A stretch of DNA of 64,000 nt from Undaria pinnatifida (Eukaryota; Sar; Phaeophyceae; Laminariales; Alariaceae). Of the stretch, positions 34,249 through 44,400 are shown piece after piece. The position numbers were made by a program, and so were the translations under genes. Numbering within the stretch: the first letter of the stretch is position 1; each line of letters begins with the position of its first letter. Location: contig JABAKD010000029.1 in NCBI GenBank assembly GCA_012845835.1, positions 176,501 through 240,500 of the forward strand. The letters run 5' to 3'. A model generated the notes under the pieces. The model was not told where the DNA came from, did no database searches, and was given only the letters and a program-made list of their open reading frames with translations.

Positions 34249-34656
34249 CATATATGGTACTGCGTTCCACCCAGTAATAACGCATTGACGGGTCACGTGC
34301 GTAAGATCAAAGCGTTGACTAGGCCACGTGCGTAAGATCCAAGTGTTTACTACGTCACGTGCGTAAGATTGACCTGGGCGTCGTATGTAGTGGATACCAC
34401 CATACATACGAGATAATTTGTTAGAGTAAAAAGGAAGAGACACGAGTACTTGCACATCGAGTTCACTCTTCACATCTGCACATGAACTTGGACAGTTCAT
34501 AGTAACATTACTAAGTTTTGTTGGCCCAACGAGAGCCCATTTAAAGTGATCCACCATCGTCTAAATCATCATCAGTTAGGCTCGAGCTCGTCTCGCCACG
34601 ACTCTGTGTTAGCCTCTGAAGACCGTCATCGGTCAGGCACCAACACATTTCTAACA
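34249..34656 (+). repeat. 3' LTR of the copia element, right part
   Basis: Aligns to 25848-26251 with about 16 substitutions and one 4-base indel, ending CTAACA at 34656. It is followed at once by the target duplication gatac. Confidence 0.95.
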
Positions 34657-35375
34657 GATACCATCCCGCATGGAGTGGAGTCCCCACCCATATTTTGTCT
34701 GATTGCTGATTGACTGGAGCTAATGGAGTCAGCAGGCGGCGAGAGTTGCCCCTCGGGACGACGTCAAAGTTCCGCAGCACGCGAGGACGATAAGTTCCGG
34801 TTCTCGGATAAAAAAATCCTTCCATCTCTATGTACAAATCCGACACCCCGGGGGCAACAACGACCGGTTATCCCCCGGTTCAATACCCTGCCGCACAGTT
34901 TGGACACCCCACGCCTGTCGGATGATTACAGATCGGCTGGGGCTCATTGAGTCAGCGCGCGGCGAGAGTTGCCCCTCGTGACAACATCGACGTCTGGCCG
35001 CATCACGGACGAAAAATCCCCACCCCCGAATAAAAAATCTTGCCATATACATCTACAATCTAACACCTCGGGGACGAAAACGGTTATCCCCCTAGTTGAT
35101 GCCACCACGCACGGTGTGGAAATCCCACCTCCAACGCTGATTGTCGGTTGCAGATCGACTGGGGTTCACAACAACCATGCGCGCGGCGAGAGTTACCCCC
35201 CGGCACAATGTCGAGGTCCCACCGCACGCGTGTAAACTAAGCTCTCATCCCCGGATCAAAAACCCTTCCGTACGCCTACAATTCCCTCAGGTTAACACCG
35301 CCCCGCACGGTGCGTGGAAATCCCAACCCCATCTGCTGATTACTGATTGGTCGGGTTGCGTAAGATCTGCACACC
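34657..35375. repeat. ~215 bp satellite array (about 3.5 units)
   Basis: The first piece (34657-34695) completes the unit begun at 25516. Further units start around 34700, 34920, 35145 and 35330, each with ctgatt-c-gatcg-ctgggg, ggcgagagttgcccc, acg-cgacgtc, cttcc-ta-atcta-aa and cacggtgtgga. Open frames on both strands are repeat products. Confidence 0.9.
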
Positions 35376-35510
35376 GATAAGTCTGAAATACTATTATAAA
35401 TATAGCACGCCGCTAATAGATAGAAGTAATATGCAGTTGATACTGCAATAGTAATAAAGGTATAGACTACAACATTTACGGCAAAAATGCTTCCCAATGG
35501 CGGAGTACTA
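35376..35510. other. no supported feature
   Basis: AT-rich spacer between the satellite and the next repeat block. Confidence 0.4.
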
Positions 35511-35513
35511 CGT

Positions 35514-35800
35514 TTACTACAGCTTACAACGAGATGCCTGCCTGATAACAGACACAGGCCACCTTTCTTGCTGCAGATCTCCGTACTAAAAACAGGTTCA
35601 CAAATGTCTTAGAGAAGCTCTAGCATAACGCCCGCTATTAGTCACGGATGGAACTGGGCGATATGCATGGATGTGTCAAGATCAATACATGGGTGGGTCA
35701 AGATAAATGCATGGATGGGCCAAGATCAATGCATGGATGGGTCAAGATCAATGCATGGATGTGTCAAGACCAATGCATGGATGGGTCAAGATCACCACCC
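35514..35800. repeat. dispersed repeat with a ~21 bp minisatellite
   Basis: 35530-35670 matches 37453-37595 (gataacagacacaggccacctt, then tagtcacggatggaactg). In the left copy the end has expanded into about six units of atgcatggatgggtcaagatca (35661-35790). The right copy has one unit. Confidence 0.85.
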
Positions 35801-35802
35801 CT

Positions 35803-37062
35803 TTATTATTATAAAAAATGAAAATACACTCCAGCTGTGAGATCGAAGATTTCGTCGAAACTCATCTTTGCAAGCTGTGTGTGATACTCCGATCGCGCGC
35901 ATTACGAGTTGTGTGTCCTCATTAAGGATATAGGTCGGCGACTCCCCTTACAACTAAAGTGTAGCTATCAGGGTCAACAGGGTGATTTTAGTCAGTCTGT
36001 GCGCGGAAACTATAAAACCCGTTTCTGAGGGGGACAAAATCTGACAGCTGTGAAGGGAAATGTATCCTTTTATCAAGTGAATCTTGTAAGTCGAATAACC
36101 GGTGAGGGGGGTGGGGCGGAGTTTTGAAGGACGTGGGGGCCTGGTTTTGATCAAAAGCGAGTGGGTTTGGAGGGGGGGGGGGGGGGGGGGAAAGGGGGCA
36201 ATTTGTGCATGTAAGCTATAAATCCTTTCGAGGAGATAAATCTGACGGTTTTGGCACCAGTATATTATTGGGGGCGGGGGGGGGGGGGGGGGAGGGGCGG
36301 GGGGGGCAGCTCAATATGTGCCTGGAAACTATACATTATTTTGAGGGGATAAATGTGACGGTTTTGGACATAATACATCAGTTTATCATGTATATCCTGG
36401 GGTAAGCCGTACAATCAGTGAGTAAAGAGAGGGTGGAGTGTTCGAGGGGGTGGGGTTGGGATGGGTTGGGGGGGAGGTGGGGGGTGTGGGGGCGGGGGGG
36501 GGGCGGGGGGGAGGAAGGGCTTCAGGTGAGGGGTTTGTTATACGTGTGGTGCTGGGTCTAGGCGATGGTGCGGGTGATGGGGAAGAAGGGGGCGTTCGAG
36601 GCGGGGGGGGGGGGGGGGACACAGCGGCATGGATGGCTCTCGAAAGATAATGAGGTGATATCCTGTGCGTGAAGTGTTTATTAATGTGGCGGATTTCGAT
36701 ACTTGGTGGGGCGTTTGAGTAAGGAAGAGCAAGAGGGGGGGGGGGGGGGGGGGAGATTTTTTAGGAGGTTTAGGTCACAAATAATATTCAAATACACTTC
36801 GGCTGTGAGATCAAAGATATGTAGCAGCTTGTTATACGCGTGGTGCTAGGTCTAGGCGATCGTGCAGGTGGTCGGAAAAGAGGGGGCGTTGGAGGGGGGG
36901 GGGGGTGGGGGGGGGGGTGGGGGGGAGGAAGGGCTTTAGGTGAGGGGTTTGTTATACGAGTGGTGCTAGGTCTAGGCGATGGTGCGGGTGATGGGGAAGA
37001 AGGGGGCGTTCGAGGCGGGGGGGTGGGGGGGACACAGCGGCATGGATGGCTCTCGAAATTGT
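35803..37062 (+). repeat. G-tract element 1 (head and many tail modules)
   Basis: The head at 35803-36020 starts tattattataaaaa-tgaaaatacactcc and holds a-ctccgatcgcgcg and ggtcggcgactcccct. The tail modules, about 120-170 bp each, contain either cataaatcc-tt-ggggataaa-ctgacggttttgg or gctatacg-gtggtgctaggtc and end in long G runs (19 G at 36172-36190; others at about 36274-36290, 36610-36618 and 36736-36752). Glycine/arginine-coding frames here are G-run artefacts. Confidence 0.85.
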
Positions 37063-37065
37063 AGC

Positions 37066-37745
37066 ACACGGCTTCAAGGGCATGTGAAGCCCTTTTATCC
37101 TGGATTCGCATCCTAGATCCTAAATACAACGCCTTGCTAGGCTTCCAGAGCAACACCGTAACATGCCAGGCTTCCAAGGCAATATCGTAACACTGGCCTA
37201 CCCTGATGAGCCGTATATGCAGTCATATGAAAGGTTCGGGGAAGCGCCGGTTTCACGGTGTAAAATATATTCTTTCGAAGATGGGGCTCTTCAAAACCCA
37301 CTCCCACACCTCTACCCTGCAAGGCTTCGAAGACTCGGGAAAAATGCTAAAAAAGCATAAAACCGAAAACCGACAACGGAACACGGCAAACGGACTACAC
37401 AAAACCCAACGGTAATGGCGGAATCCTGCCGACGACGCCATGTGTATTGAGCTGCCTGCTTGATAACAGACACAGGCCACCTTCCCTGTTGCAGCTCTCC
37501 CTACTAGGCAGGTTCCACATTGATCACTCTCACTTGTCTTAGAGAAGATCTTGTATTAATCTCGCTAGTCACGGATGGAACTGAGCGACATGCATGGATG
37601 GATGAAGACCACCATCGTCTTATTCCTCTATCCACACGGCTTCGAAGGCCTTCGAAAACACTTTTATCCCGGAAATGAATCATAGAGATCCTACAACAGA
37701 TCCAACGTCTTGCTGAGCTTCCAGGGCAATACCATAATAACATGG
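37066..37745. repeat. direct repeat pair around 37.1 and 37.65 kb
   Basis: ggcttcaaggg-atgtgaag-ccttttatcc ... gccttgctaggcttccag-gcaa-accgtaacatg (37070-37165) recurs at 37637-37743 with changes. Between the two lies the second copy of the 35.5 kb repeat. Confidence 0.75.
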
Positions 37746-38205
37746 TGCTGAGCATTTCATACCATGTAAAGACTACCTCAGTGCCTACGGACGGACGGAA
37801 ATGTAAGGGCCGTTTACAATTTGCAATAATACCCTAAGGGTCCTTACTTTTTGTGGAGAGGTTGCTACATCACAGCACATACTGCGCGACTACTGCCGTA
37901 CCATGCTCTACTGCTACGAGCAACGCAGGTCTAGCGCCACAGGCGGAGCCGTAGCGGTACCGCTAGTTCTTGGGGAAGCTATAACGACTTCAGGGGGTCC
38001 TACGACTTTGCGGTCTGTACTTGTTGTTGATGCTTAGGGTCTTGACGTTTATGTTCGCCTTGGGATCTTGCCGCTTGCAGATGCATTCAGTTGACAGCGC
38101 GTCCTACCGATCACTCCCATTACCTGGCTGCCTCTCTTCTCGAGCAAAGCATATCTAAATATGGAACTCGGGTCACCAGTACAATTTTCAGAGCCTGAGC
38201 TCATT
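37746..38205. other. no supported feature
   Basis: I see no recognisable gene or repeat. Confidence 0.35.
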
Positions 38206-38382
38206 TCATATCACACAGAACCAGCCCAACCGCGGATGAAGTACTTGCCTCTTCTTGGTATCTTCAACTAGCCACAAGCCAGCGCTTCGATCACCAAGAG
38301 ATTCATCTATGCTACTAACCATCAAATCATCAACCCCAACTATGTACCTGTATGGATTAATATCTAAAAATTGTTCGCTCAT
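38206..38382 (-). CDS. small exon-like frame, unknown protein
   Basis: 58 codons from ATG 38382 to TGA 38206 on the minus strand. Composition is protein-like ('FLDINPYRYIVGVDDLMVSS', 'SLGDRSAGLWLVEDTKKRQ') and quite unlike the repeat-driven frames around it. I cannot assign a family. It may be an exon of an otherwise unseen gene, or a fragment carried by a repeat. Confidence 0.3.
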   Translation of the reverse strand: MSEQFLDINPYRYIVGVDDLMVSSIDESLGDRSAGLWLVEDTKKRQVLHPRLGWFCVI

Positions 38383-38654
38383 ATATGCACCAGGTAGTCA
38401 TATCCAACGGTCCTTAAATATTGACTCGCAGTGGCACTCTCGCCAGTTTGTTTCAAGCTCTGGTTGAGTTACACGTCGATATTTCGCGTTTTCTTTCGGC
38501 CTAGGGCCTTCGCCCTCTGTAAGCAGCGCTCGCGGAAAGTGCCTGACATGCCGTTGTGCTATCAATACTACTGCTGCTGTGCTATCATACTGGTGTACTG
38601 CTGCTGTCTGCTCAGCTCCTACACTTTCACAACGAGGAACCGCACCCAGCCCCG

Positions 38655-39600
38655 TATTATAATATAAAAATAAAAATACACTCCAGCTGTGAGAGCAAAC
38701 ATTTTGTCGAAACTCCCCTTTGCAAGCTGTGTGTGATACTCCGATCGCGCGTATTACGGGTTGTGTGTCCGCATTAAGGATATAGGTCGGCGACTCCCCT
38801 TGGAGCCACAGTGTAGCTATCAGGGTCAACAGGGTGATGTTAGTCAGTCTGTGCGCGGAAACTATAAAACCCGTTTCTGAGGGGGACAAAATCTGACAGC
38901 TGTGGAAGGAAATGCATCAGTTTATCAAGTGTATCCTGCAAGTCGTATAACCGGTGAGGGGAGGGCGGAGTCTTCAGGACGTGGGGGCCTGGGTTTGAAC
39001 AAGAGGGGGCGGGGGGGGGGGGGACGGGCGGGGCAACTCCATCTGTGCGTGGAAACTATGAATCCTGTGAGGGGATAAATCTGACGGTTTTGGAAGGAAT
39101 GCACCAGTTTATTATCATGAATATTCTGTAAATTTATGGTACAACCAGTGAGAAGAGGGCGGAGTGTTCGAGGGGGTGGGGGGGGGGGGGAGGGGGGGGG
39201 GAGGGGGGGGGGGGGGGGGGGGGGGTTGAACAGCTTTAGGTCGCATAGATGCAGGGTTTGCTATACGCGTGGTGCTAGGTCTAGGCGATGGTGCGGATGG
39301 TGGGTAAGGAGGGAGCGTTCGGGGAGCGGGGGGGGGGGAGGGGCGAATTGAAGCTGCGGCATGGATGGCTCTAGAAATATAATGAGGTGATATCAAGTGC
39401 GTGGAAGTGTTTATTAATTTGGCAGATTTCGATGAGCCGTGTATTATAGACCAGTGTCACACCCGCACAGCAGGTATAATACTCGGTGATCCCGGTGTGT
39501 GTTCAGGTATGATAGGTCATGAAACCTGGATGTCATGTGGCGGGCACGACGCAGATGCCACATCAAAAATTATTAGCAGTCGCATGTAACTGCTGTGTGA
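38655..39600 (+). repeat. G-tract element 2
   Basis: Head 38655-38880, nearly identical to heads 1 and 3 (actccagctgtgag, gtcgaaactcccctttgcaag, ggatataggtcggcgactcc). The tail modules follow to about 39400. The longest G run is 23 G at 39203-39225. The end includes gcggcatggatggctctag and a ~200 bp unique piece. Confidence 0.9.
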
Positions 39601-39671
39601 TGAGCTCGAAGATTTAGATTTCGTCGAACTCATACAAGTATTTTGCCAGGTGCGTGTGATACTCAGGTCAG

Positions 39672-40900
39672 GTATATTATAAGAATAAAAACACACTCCA
39701 GCTGTGAGAGCAAACATTTAGTCGAAACTTCCCTTTGCAAGCTGTGTGTGATACTCCGATCGCGCGTATTACGGCTTGTGTGTCCTCATTAAGGATATAG
39801 GTCGGCGACTCCCCTTGGAGCTACAGTGTAGCTATCAGGGTCAACAGGGTGATGTTAGTCAGTCTGTGCGCGGAAACCATAAAACCCGTATCTGAGGGGG
39901 ACAAAAACTGATAGCCGTGGAAGGAAATGCATCAGTTTATCAAGTGTATCCTGTAAGTCGTATAACCGGTGAGGGGAGGGCGGAATTTTTTAGAGCGTGG
40001 GGGCCTGGGTTTGAACAAGAGGGGGCGGGGGGGGTGGTGGGGGGAATGGGCGGGGCAACTCAAAATGTGCGTGGAAACTATAAATCCTTTAAGGGGATAA
40101 ACCTGACGGTTTTGGAAGGAATGCACAAGTTTATCATGTATATCCTGTAAGCCGTACAACCAGTGAGGATAGGGCGGAGTGTTCCAGGGGGGGGGGGGGG
40201 GGGGGGCAAAAGTGTTTTGAACAGCTTTAGGTCGCATTGATGTAGGGGTTTGCTATACGCGTGGTGCTAGGTCTAGGCGATGGTGCGGGTGATTGGTAAG
40301 GAGGGGGCGTTGAGGGGGGGGGGGGGGGGGTGAATTGGAGCAGCGGCATGGATGGCTCTAGAAAGATAACGAGGTGATTTCGATGTTAGGTGGGGCGTTT
40401 GAGCAAGAGGGAGCGGGGGAAAAAAAGGGGGGGAGCGGGGGGAAGAGGGGGGGGACGGGGGGGGAGAGTTTTTAACAGGTTTAGGTCGCATATATGTAGG
40501 GGCTTGCTGTGTGCGTGGTGCTAGGTCTAGGCGATCGTGCGGGTGGTGGGGAAGGAGGGGGTGATGGGAGGGGGGGGGGGCGTTGGGGGTGTTGGAGGGG
40601 GGGGTGAATTGTAAAGCTACGCCATGGATGGCTAGAAAGATAATGACGTGGTATCAATTGCGTAGAAGTGTTTACTACTCTGGCCGATTTCGATTTTAGG
40701 TGGGGGTCGTTTGAACAAGAGGGAACATGGAAAAAAAAGGGGGCGGGGTAGGGGGCGGAAATGAATTGGAGCTACGGCATCGATGGCTAGAGAGATAATG
40801 AGGTGATATCAGCTGGCTGGTAGTGTTTACTACTCTGACAGATTTTGGTTTTATTTGGGGCGTTTGAACAAGAGGGATCGAGGGGGGCGGGCGGCGGGGA
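39672..40900 (+). repeat. G-tract element 3
   Basis: Head 39672-39905, more than 90% like head 2 by eye. The tail holds at least six modules with G runs (17 at 40190-40206, 14 at 40317-40330 and others). The module gtggtgctaggtctaggcga occurs at about 40262 and 40517. Confidence 0.9.
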
Positions 40901-40904
40901 GCAG

Positions 40905-41000
40905 TATATTATAAAAATTAAAATACACTCCAGCTGTGAGATCGAATATTTTGTCGAAACTCATCTTTGCAAGCTGTGTGTAATACAGTATTTTATGTCC
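40905..41000 (+). repeat. G-tract element 4, truncated head
   Basis: Starts like the others (tatattataaaaattaaaatacactccagctgtgagatcga) but loses similarity after gcaagctgtgtgtaatac. It lies 380 bp upstream of the first exon of the SCCPDH-like gene, so it could lie in its promoter region. Confidence 0.8.
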
Positions 41001-41380
41001 TCATGTTGCAACGGCAGTAGTCCGAATCTGACCTGTATGTTTATCTCCTTGCATTTTCGCATCGCTCAGAGTGATGCTCTCCTGCTCTACTAAGAGCTAG
41101 CTACCAGTGCCAGTTATCTGCAGTAGTGTCTTCCTGGTCTCCTGGTATTCTGCAGCCCGAGCTCGACACAGATATGTATGCTTGGTGCGGGTTCTCTACT
41201 GCTGGACTCGTAACGGCCGTTGTATGTACAAGTTTCGCAAACCCCGCCCCCGTTACATGGTACGCCTCCAAATCTATAGGTAATAAGTCAAGGAGGAAGC
41301 ATGACAGCAACACTTCAACACTTCAAACTTGTCTCGTTAGTTATTCCAGAGTGCACTTTGAAGAGAAGGAACCACAAAGG

Positions 41381-41430
41381 ATGGCTCGTGGAATGGACAT
41401 CCTGATCGTGGGTGCTTCGGGCTTTACCGG
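41381..41430 (+). CDS. SCCPDH-like exon 1
   Basis: Encodes 'MARGMDILIVGASGFTG' up to two bases of the last glycine codon; donor gtaagg. It is the nucleotide-binding beta-alpha-beta start with the GxxGxxG loop. The frame is open upstream to 41126, so a longer N-terminus is possible, but the ATG at 41381 puts the Rossmann strand at the usual distance from the start. Confidence 0.85.
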
Positions 41431-44400
41431 GTAAGGATAGAGCTGTCGACCTCTGGTGATGTTGCACGCGGTGCCTGCGGTAGCTCGCTAGCCTTTGATA
41501 CAGCAGGGTTGGCGTCCTACTACTGCTGTAGCACCTACTGCGTGTAGCACCTACTGCTGTAGTGAGTGTTCATGTTTTTTCTCCACCCACATCCACGTCC
41601 AGCACCATATGTCCAGCACAACCGGTGTCCGTGGGGATGCCTCCTAGAGAGACGAACTCTGTGGTCACAAACTACAAGACAGAGATACTCATAGAAACAT
41701 TGCAAATACAGCAGGTGATTTGGCCATGCAATGAGCCGTATATATTATAGACTACAAGGTTGCCCTCCGGGAAGTGCCTAGGGGAGTGGCGCAAGAACGA
41801 AATCCAAGCATCCAACATCTGACTGCCTGTGGGCAAATAAGATGTACCTGGTGGTAGTGAAAACTATGTTCTTGTCCGCAGCTCGACAAGCGGAGTGTGG
41901 GGAGGCGCCCTCCCGCGGACGGTTCGCTCTCTGCCCGTCGTGTTGGAGAACCGTAAAGAAGTGGTATTCCCATCAGTACGTGTGCAGCACGAGCACCCGC
42001 ACGATGAGGACTTTTTGTAAGGGCGACTCTTGGGCCATTTCTTGCACAGCCGGATTTGTCAGTCGAAAACGCCTTAGTCGAAAACGGCCTTTTGCGACTG
42101 AAGCCCAAATCGGGTTTCTTACACAGTCGACAAAAGGCTTTTTCGACTCAACTTTTCTCGACTGAGCTAGACCGATGACAATGGAAAGCCGATAGTTTGG
42201 TGTGAGGATGTAGACTAAAAATGTTTTATTAACAAATGCTACTCGAGTTATTTCCTTCTAAACTCGTTTTTCCACCACATTCTCCCCCACTAAACCTGAC
42301 ATATTTCCCAGATTATGTCAGGAACCCGGATGAGGTACCCAGTATCCAATGCGACTTTTTCGGTATTGGAGTGACTTGCAATTATCCTATACATTGCTCT
42401 CATCGTTGTTTTTGAGTGGTTGAGTGTCACAGGTTGTTGAACGTGAGAAAAAACTTTTTTTTTCTTCTTTTTCTGGGAAAGACGGTGAGAATCGAACCAG
42501 CGACCTCACTGTTCATAATCTCACGTCCTGCCGTCGACGCCATTGTGAGGAAGTAGACTAAAAATGTTAAACAACAAATGCTACTCGAGTTATTTCCTTC
42601 TAGACTCGTTTTTCCACCACATCGGCCAAAAAAATTGCAAACTTTTTTTGGGGGGTTGTTTGCTGAAAGATTCCGGGTAACGTCGCTATGGGGAAAATAT
42701 TACTGACATGTTTTTTTTATAGCTCTTTCTTGCTGCTTTTTGGGGTCATGCGGTCCAACAGGTCATTTTGTCTATTTATCAAGCTTTGATCAACACTGCC
42801 CACCAAACACGATTGACCTTCGACCTCGAGATAAGAGACAACCCATGGTTACTCCTTTTCGTTCTGGACAAGGCCACATGAGTGTAGGTGACAACGCGGA
42901 AGAATTTATCTCGATCCATGCCCAAGGGCGTGAAAGGTTGCTTGTGTTGTCCTGTGGTCTTGCGTCACATCATCTCATTATTCTGTTTTTTCGCCCGTTG
43001 GGAGACGATAGAGAGTTTTTTCTCAGTTTTCTACCCACCAGCCGCCAAATGTGTTTTTAACAGAAGCCTGATCGGCGTCGGCCACAAATCACCGGCCGTA
43101 GAGTGAGCGCTGTACACCAAGGGGGGGTTCGGAGCCCCTAACGAGCCCGCCACATTCAGAGCTCACGACGCTGTCGTTGATTTCGTCGAACAAAGTGTGT
43201 GGAGAACACGAAATTGCGCCGCCTCTAATCCAAGATCTGCTGGAGAATTTCTCAGGACGATGTTGGCCAAGATCGCCGCGAGAAATGTTTTTTTTTCGGA
43301 ATTCTGGAAAGGTTCAAACTATAAATCTACCAAATTGGGTCCATAGGCGACCGTTCAGGCAAAGTTTGGTTGGGATCTGCGGGACTTTCAATTTTTTGGT
43401 CTACCATTGTCACCGGTCTTATCCGACTGGAGAATCCAGTCGAAAAACTTGACTTTGTCGACTGGATCTGCCAGTGGAAAAACTCGGTCGAAAAACTCGA
43501 TCGAAAAACTCGGTCGAAAAAGTTTCACACCTGTTTTTTTAACCCATCGCATCGCTCATCCCACCACACTATACACGCCCACACACCCATGACAGGTACC
43601 ACACAGCAGTATCACACAAGTCAGCGTGGCGCATTCCTAGCTCCGCTCGCCAGCAGCGTATACCGCACGACAGCAGTAGCGCGCGCTATCGATGTCATTT
43701 TGCCAGCAACGGCCACACCTGCTGTAGCTTTGGCGGCTCTCGGCTAAGCCCATCGCCACCAACCCGCTTGGACGAAGGTTCGTCGCGCGCGAAGCACGCG
43801 TTCTCGCGAAGAACGTGCGGAGCACAGAGCTGCCAACAGATTTTTGACTACCATACAGCAGTACTCCCTCACACCAACCACCTTTAGGAAGAGCCCAAAA
43901 AGTATAATCGACTCGACTGACGATAGGAAGAACCATGAGAATCCAGTCGAAAAAAGTCCAATCGAAAAGGGCCGTTTTCGACTGGCGGAATCCGACTGTG
44001 TAAGAAATGGCCTTATGCAATAAAATTTGAAAACTCGCGTGGTGAAAAATAAATGGACGAAAAGGTGGATTTTCAACCGGCGAAAAAAAGCAGCAGTTGT
44101 TCTGTGCGCGGGCTTTCTATCGTGGTTGGTTAATGTTTTTTTTTTCTTCGTTTCGTATGGGAATCAGCCACTTCAGAATAGTTACTCTTTTTGTCTTGTT
44201 GAGCCAGATATTGAACTTCACGACAAGTGATCCGCGCCAGGATGGCCAATCATTCCCCTTCACCACCACCTCGTCGCAAACGTGTGCAGAGTAAGGAACT
44301 GCAGGGCTTCTATTGTCGCTGAGGTAAAGAAGCCCTCTCTCATGAGCATTAGCGCCTATATCCACTGCTGGTTGCTTTTTGGAGTCAAGAACAATCACGC

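Larger units (their letters stand above)
25709..34656 (+). mobile_element. Ty1/copia retrotransposon with a LINE nested in its 3' LTR
   Basis: Complete insertion footprint. The 5 bp target duplication gatac is at 25704-25708 and 34657-34661. The 5' LTR is 25709-26251, the internal region 26252-31759 and the 3' LTR 31760-31901 plus 34249-34656, interrupted by a LINE fragment. LTR ends are TGTTA and TAACA. A purine tract aagaagggg (31751-31759) precedes the 3' LTR, and a tRNA-complementary stretch follows the 5' LTR. Joining the flanks rebuilds one unit of the ~215 bp satellite, which proves the insertion site. The two LTRs differ at about 20 of some 545 positions plus one small indel, so the insertion is moderately young. 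The element is dead: integrase core deleted, internal stops, one frameshift. Confidence 0.95.

Noticed and set aside
36000-41000. many glycine-, proline- and arginine-rich frames
   Set aside because: All come from G/C homopolymer runs in the tail modules and are open on both strands.
42484-42545. possible tRNA gene on the minus strand
   Set aside because: A- and B-box-like words are present, but the anticodon arm does not pair and the stretch lies between short LTRs, so it is better explained as part of a TRIM-like element.
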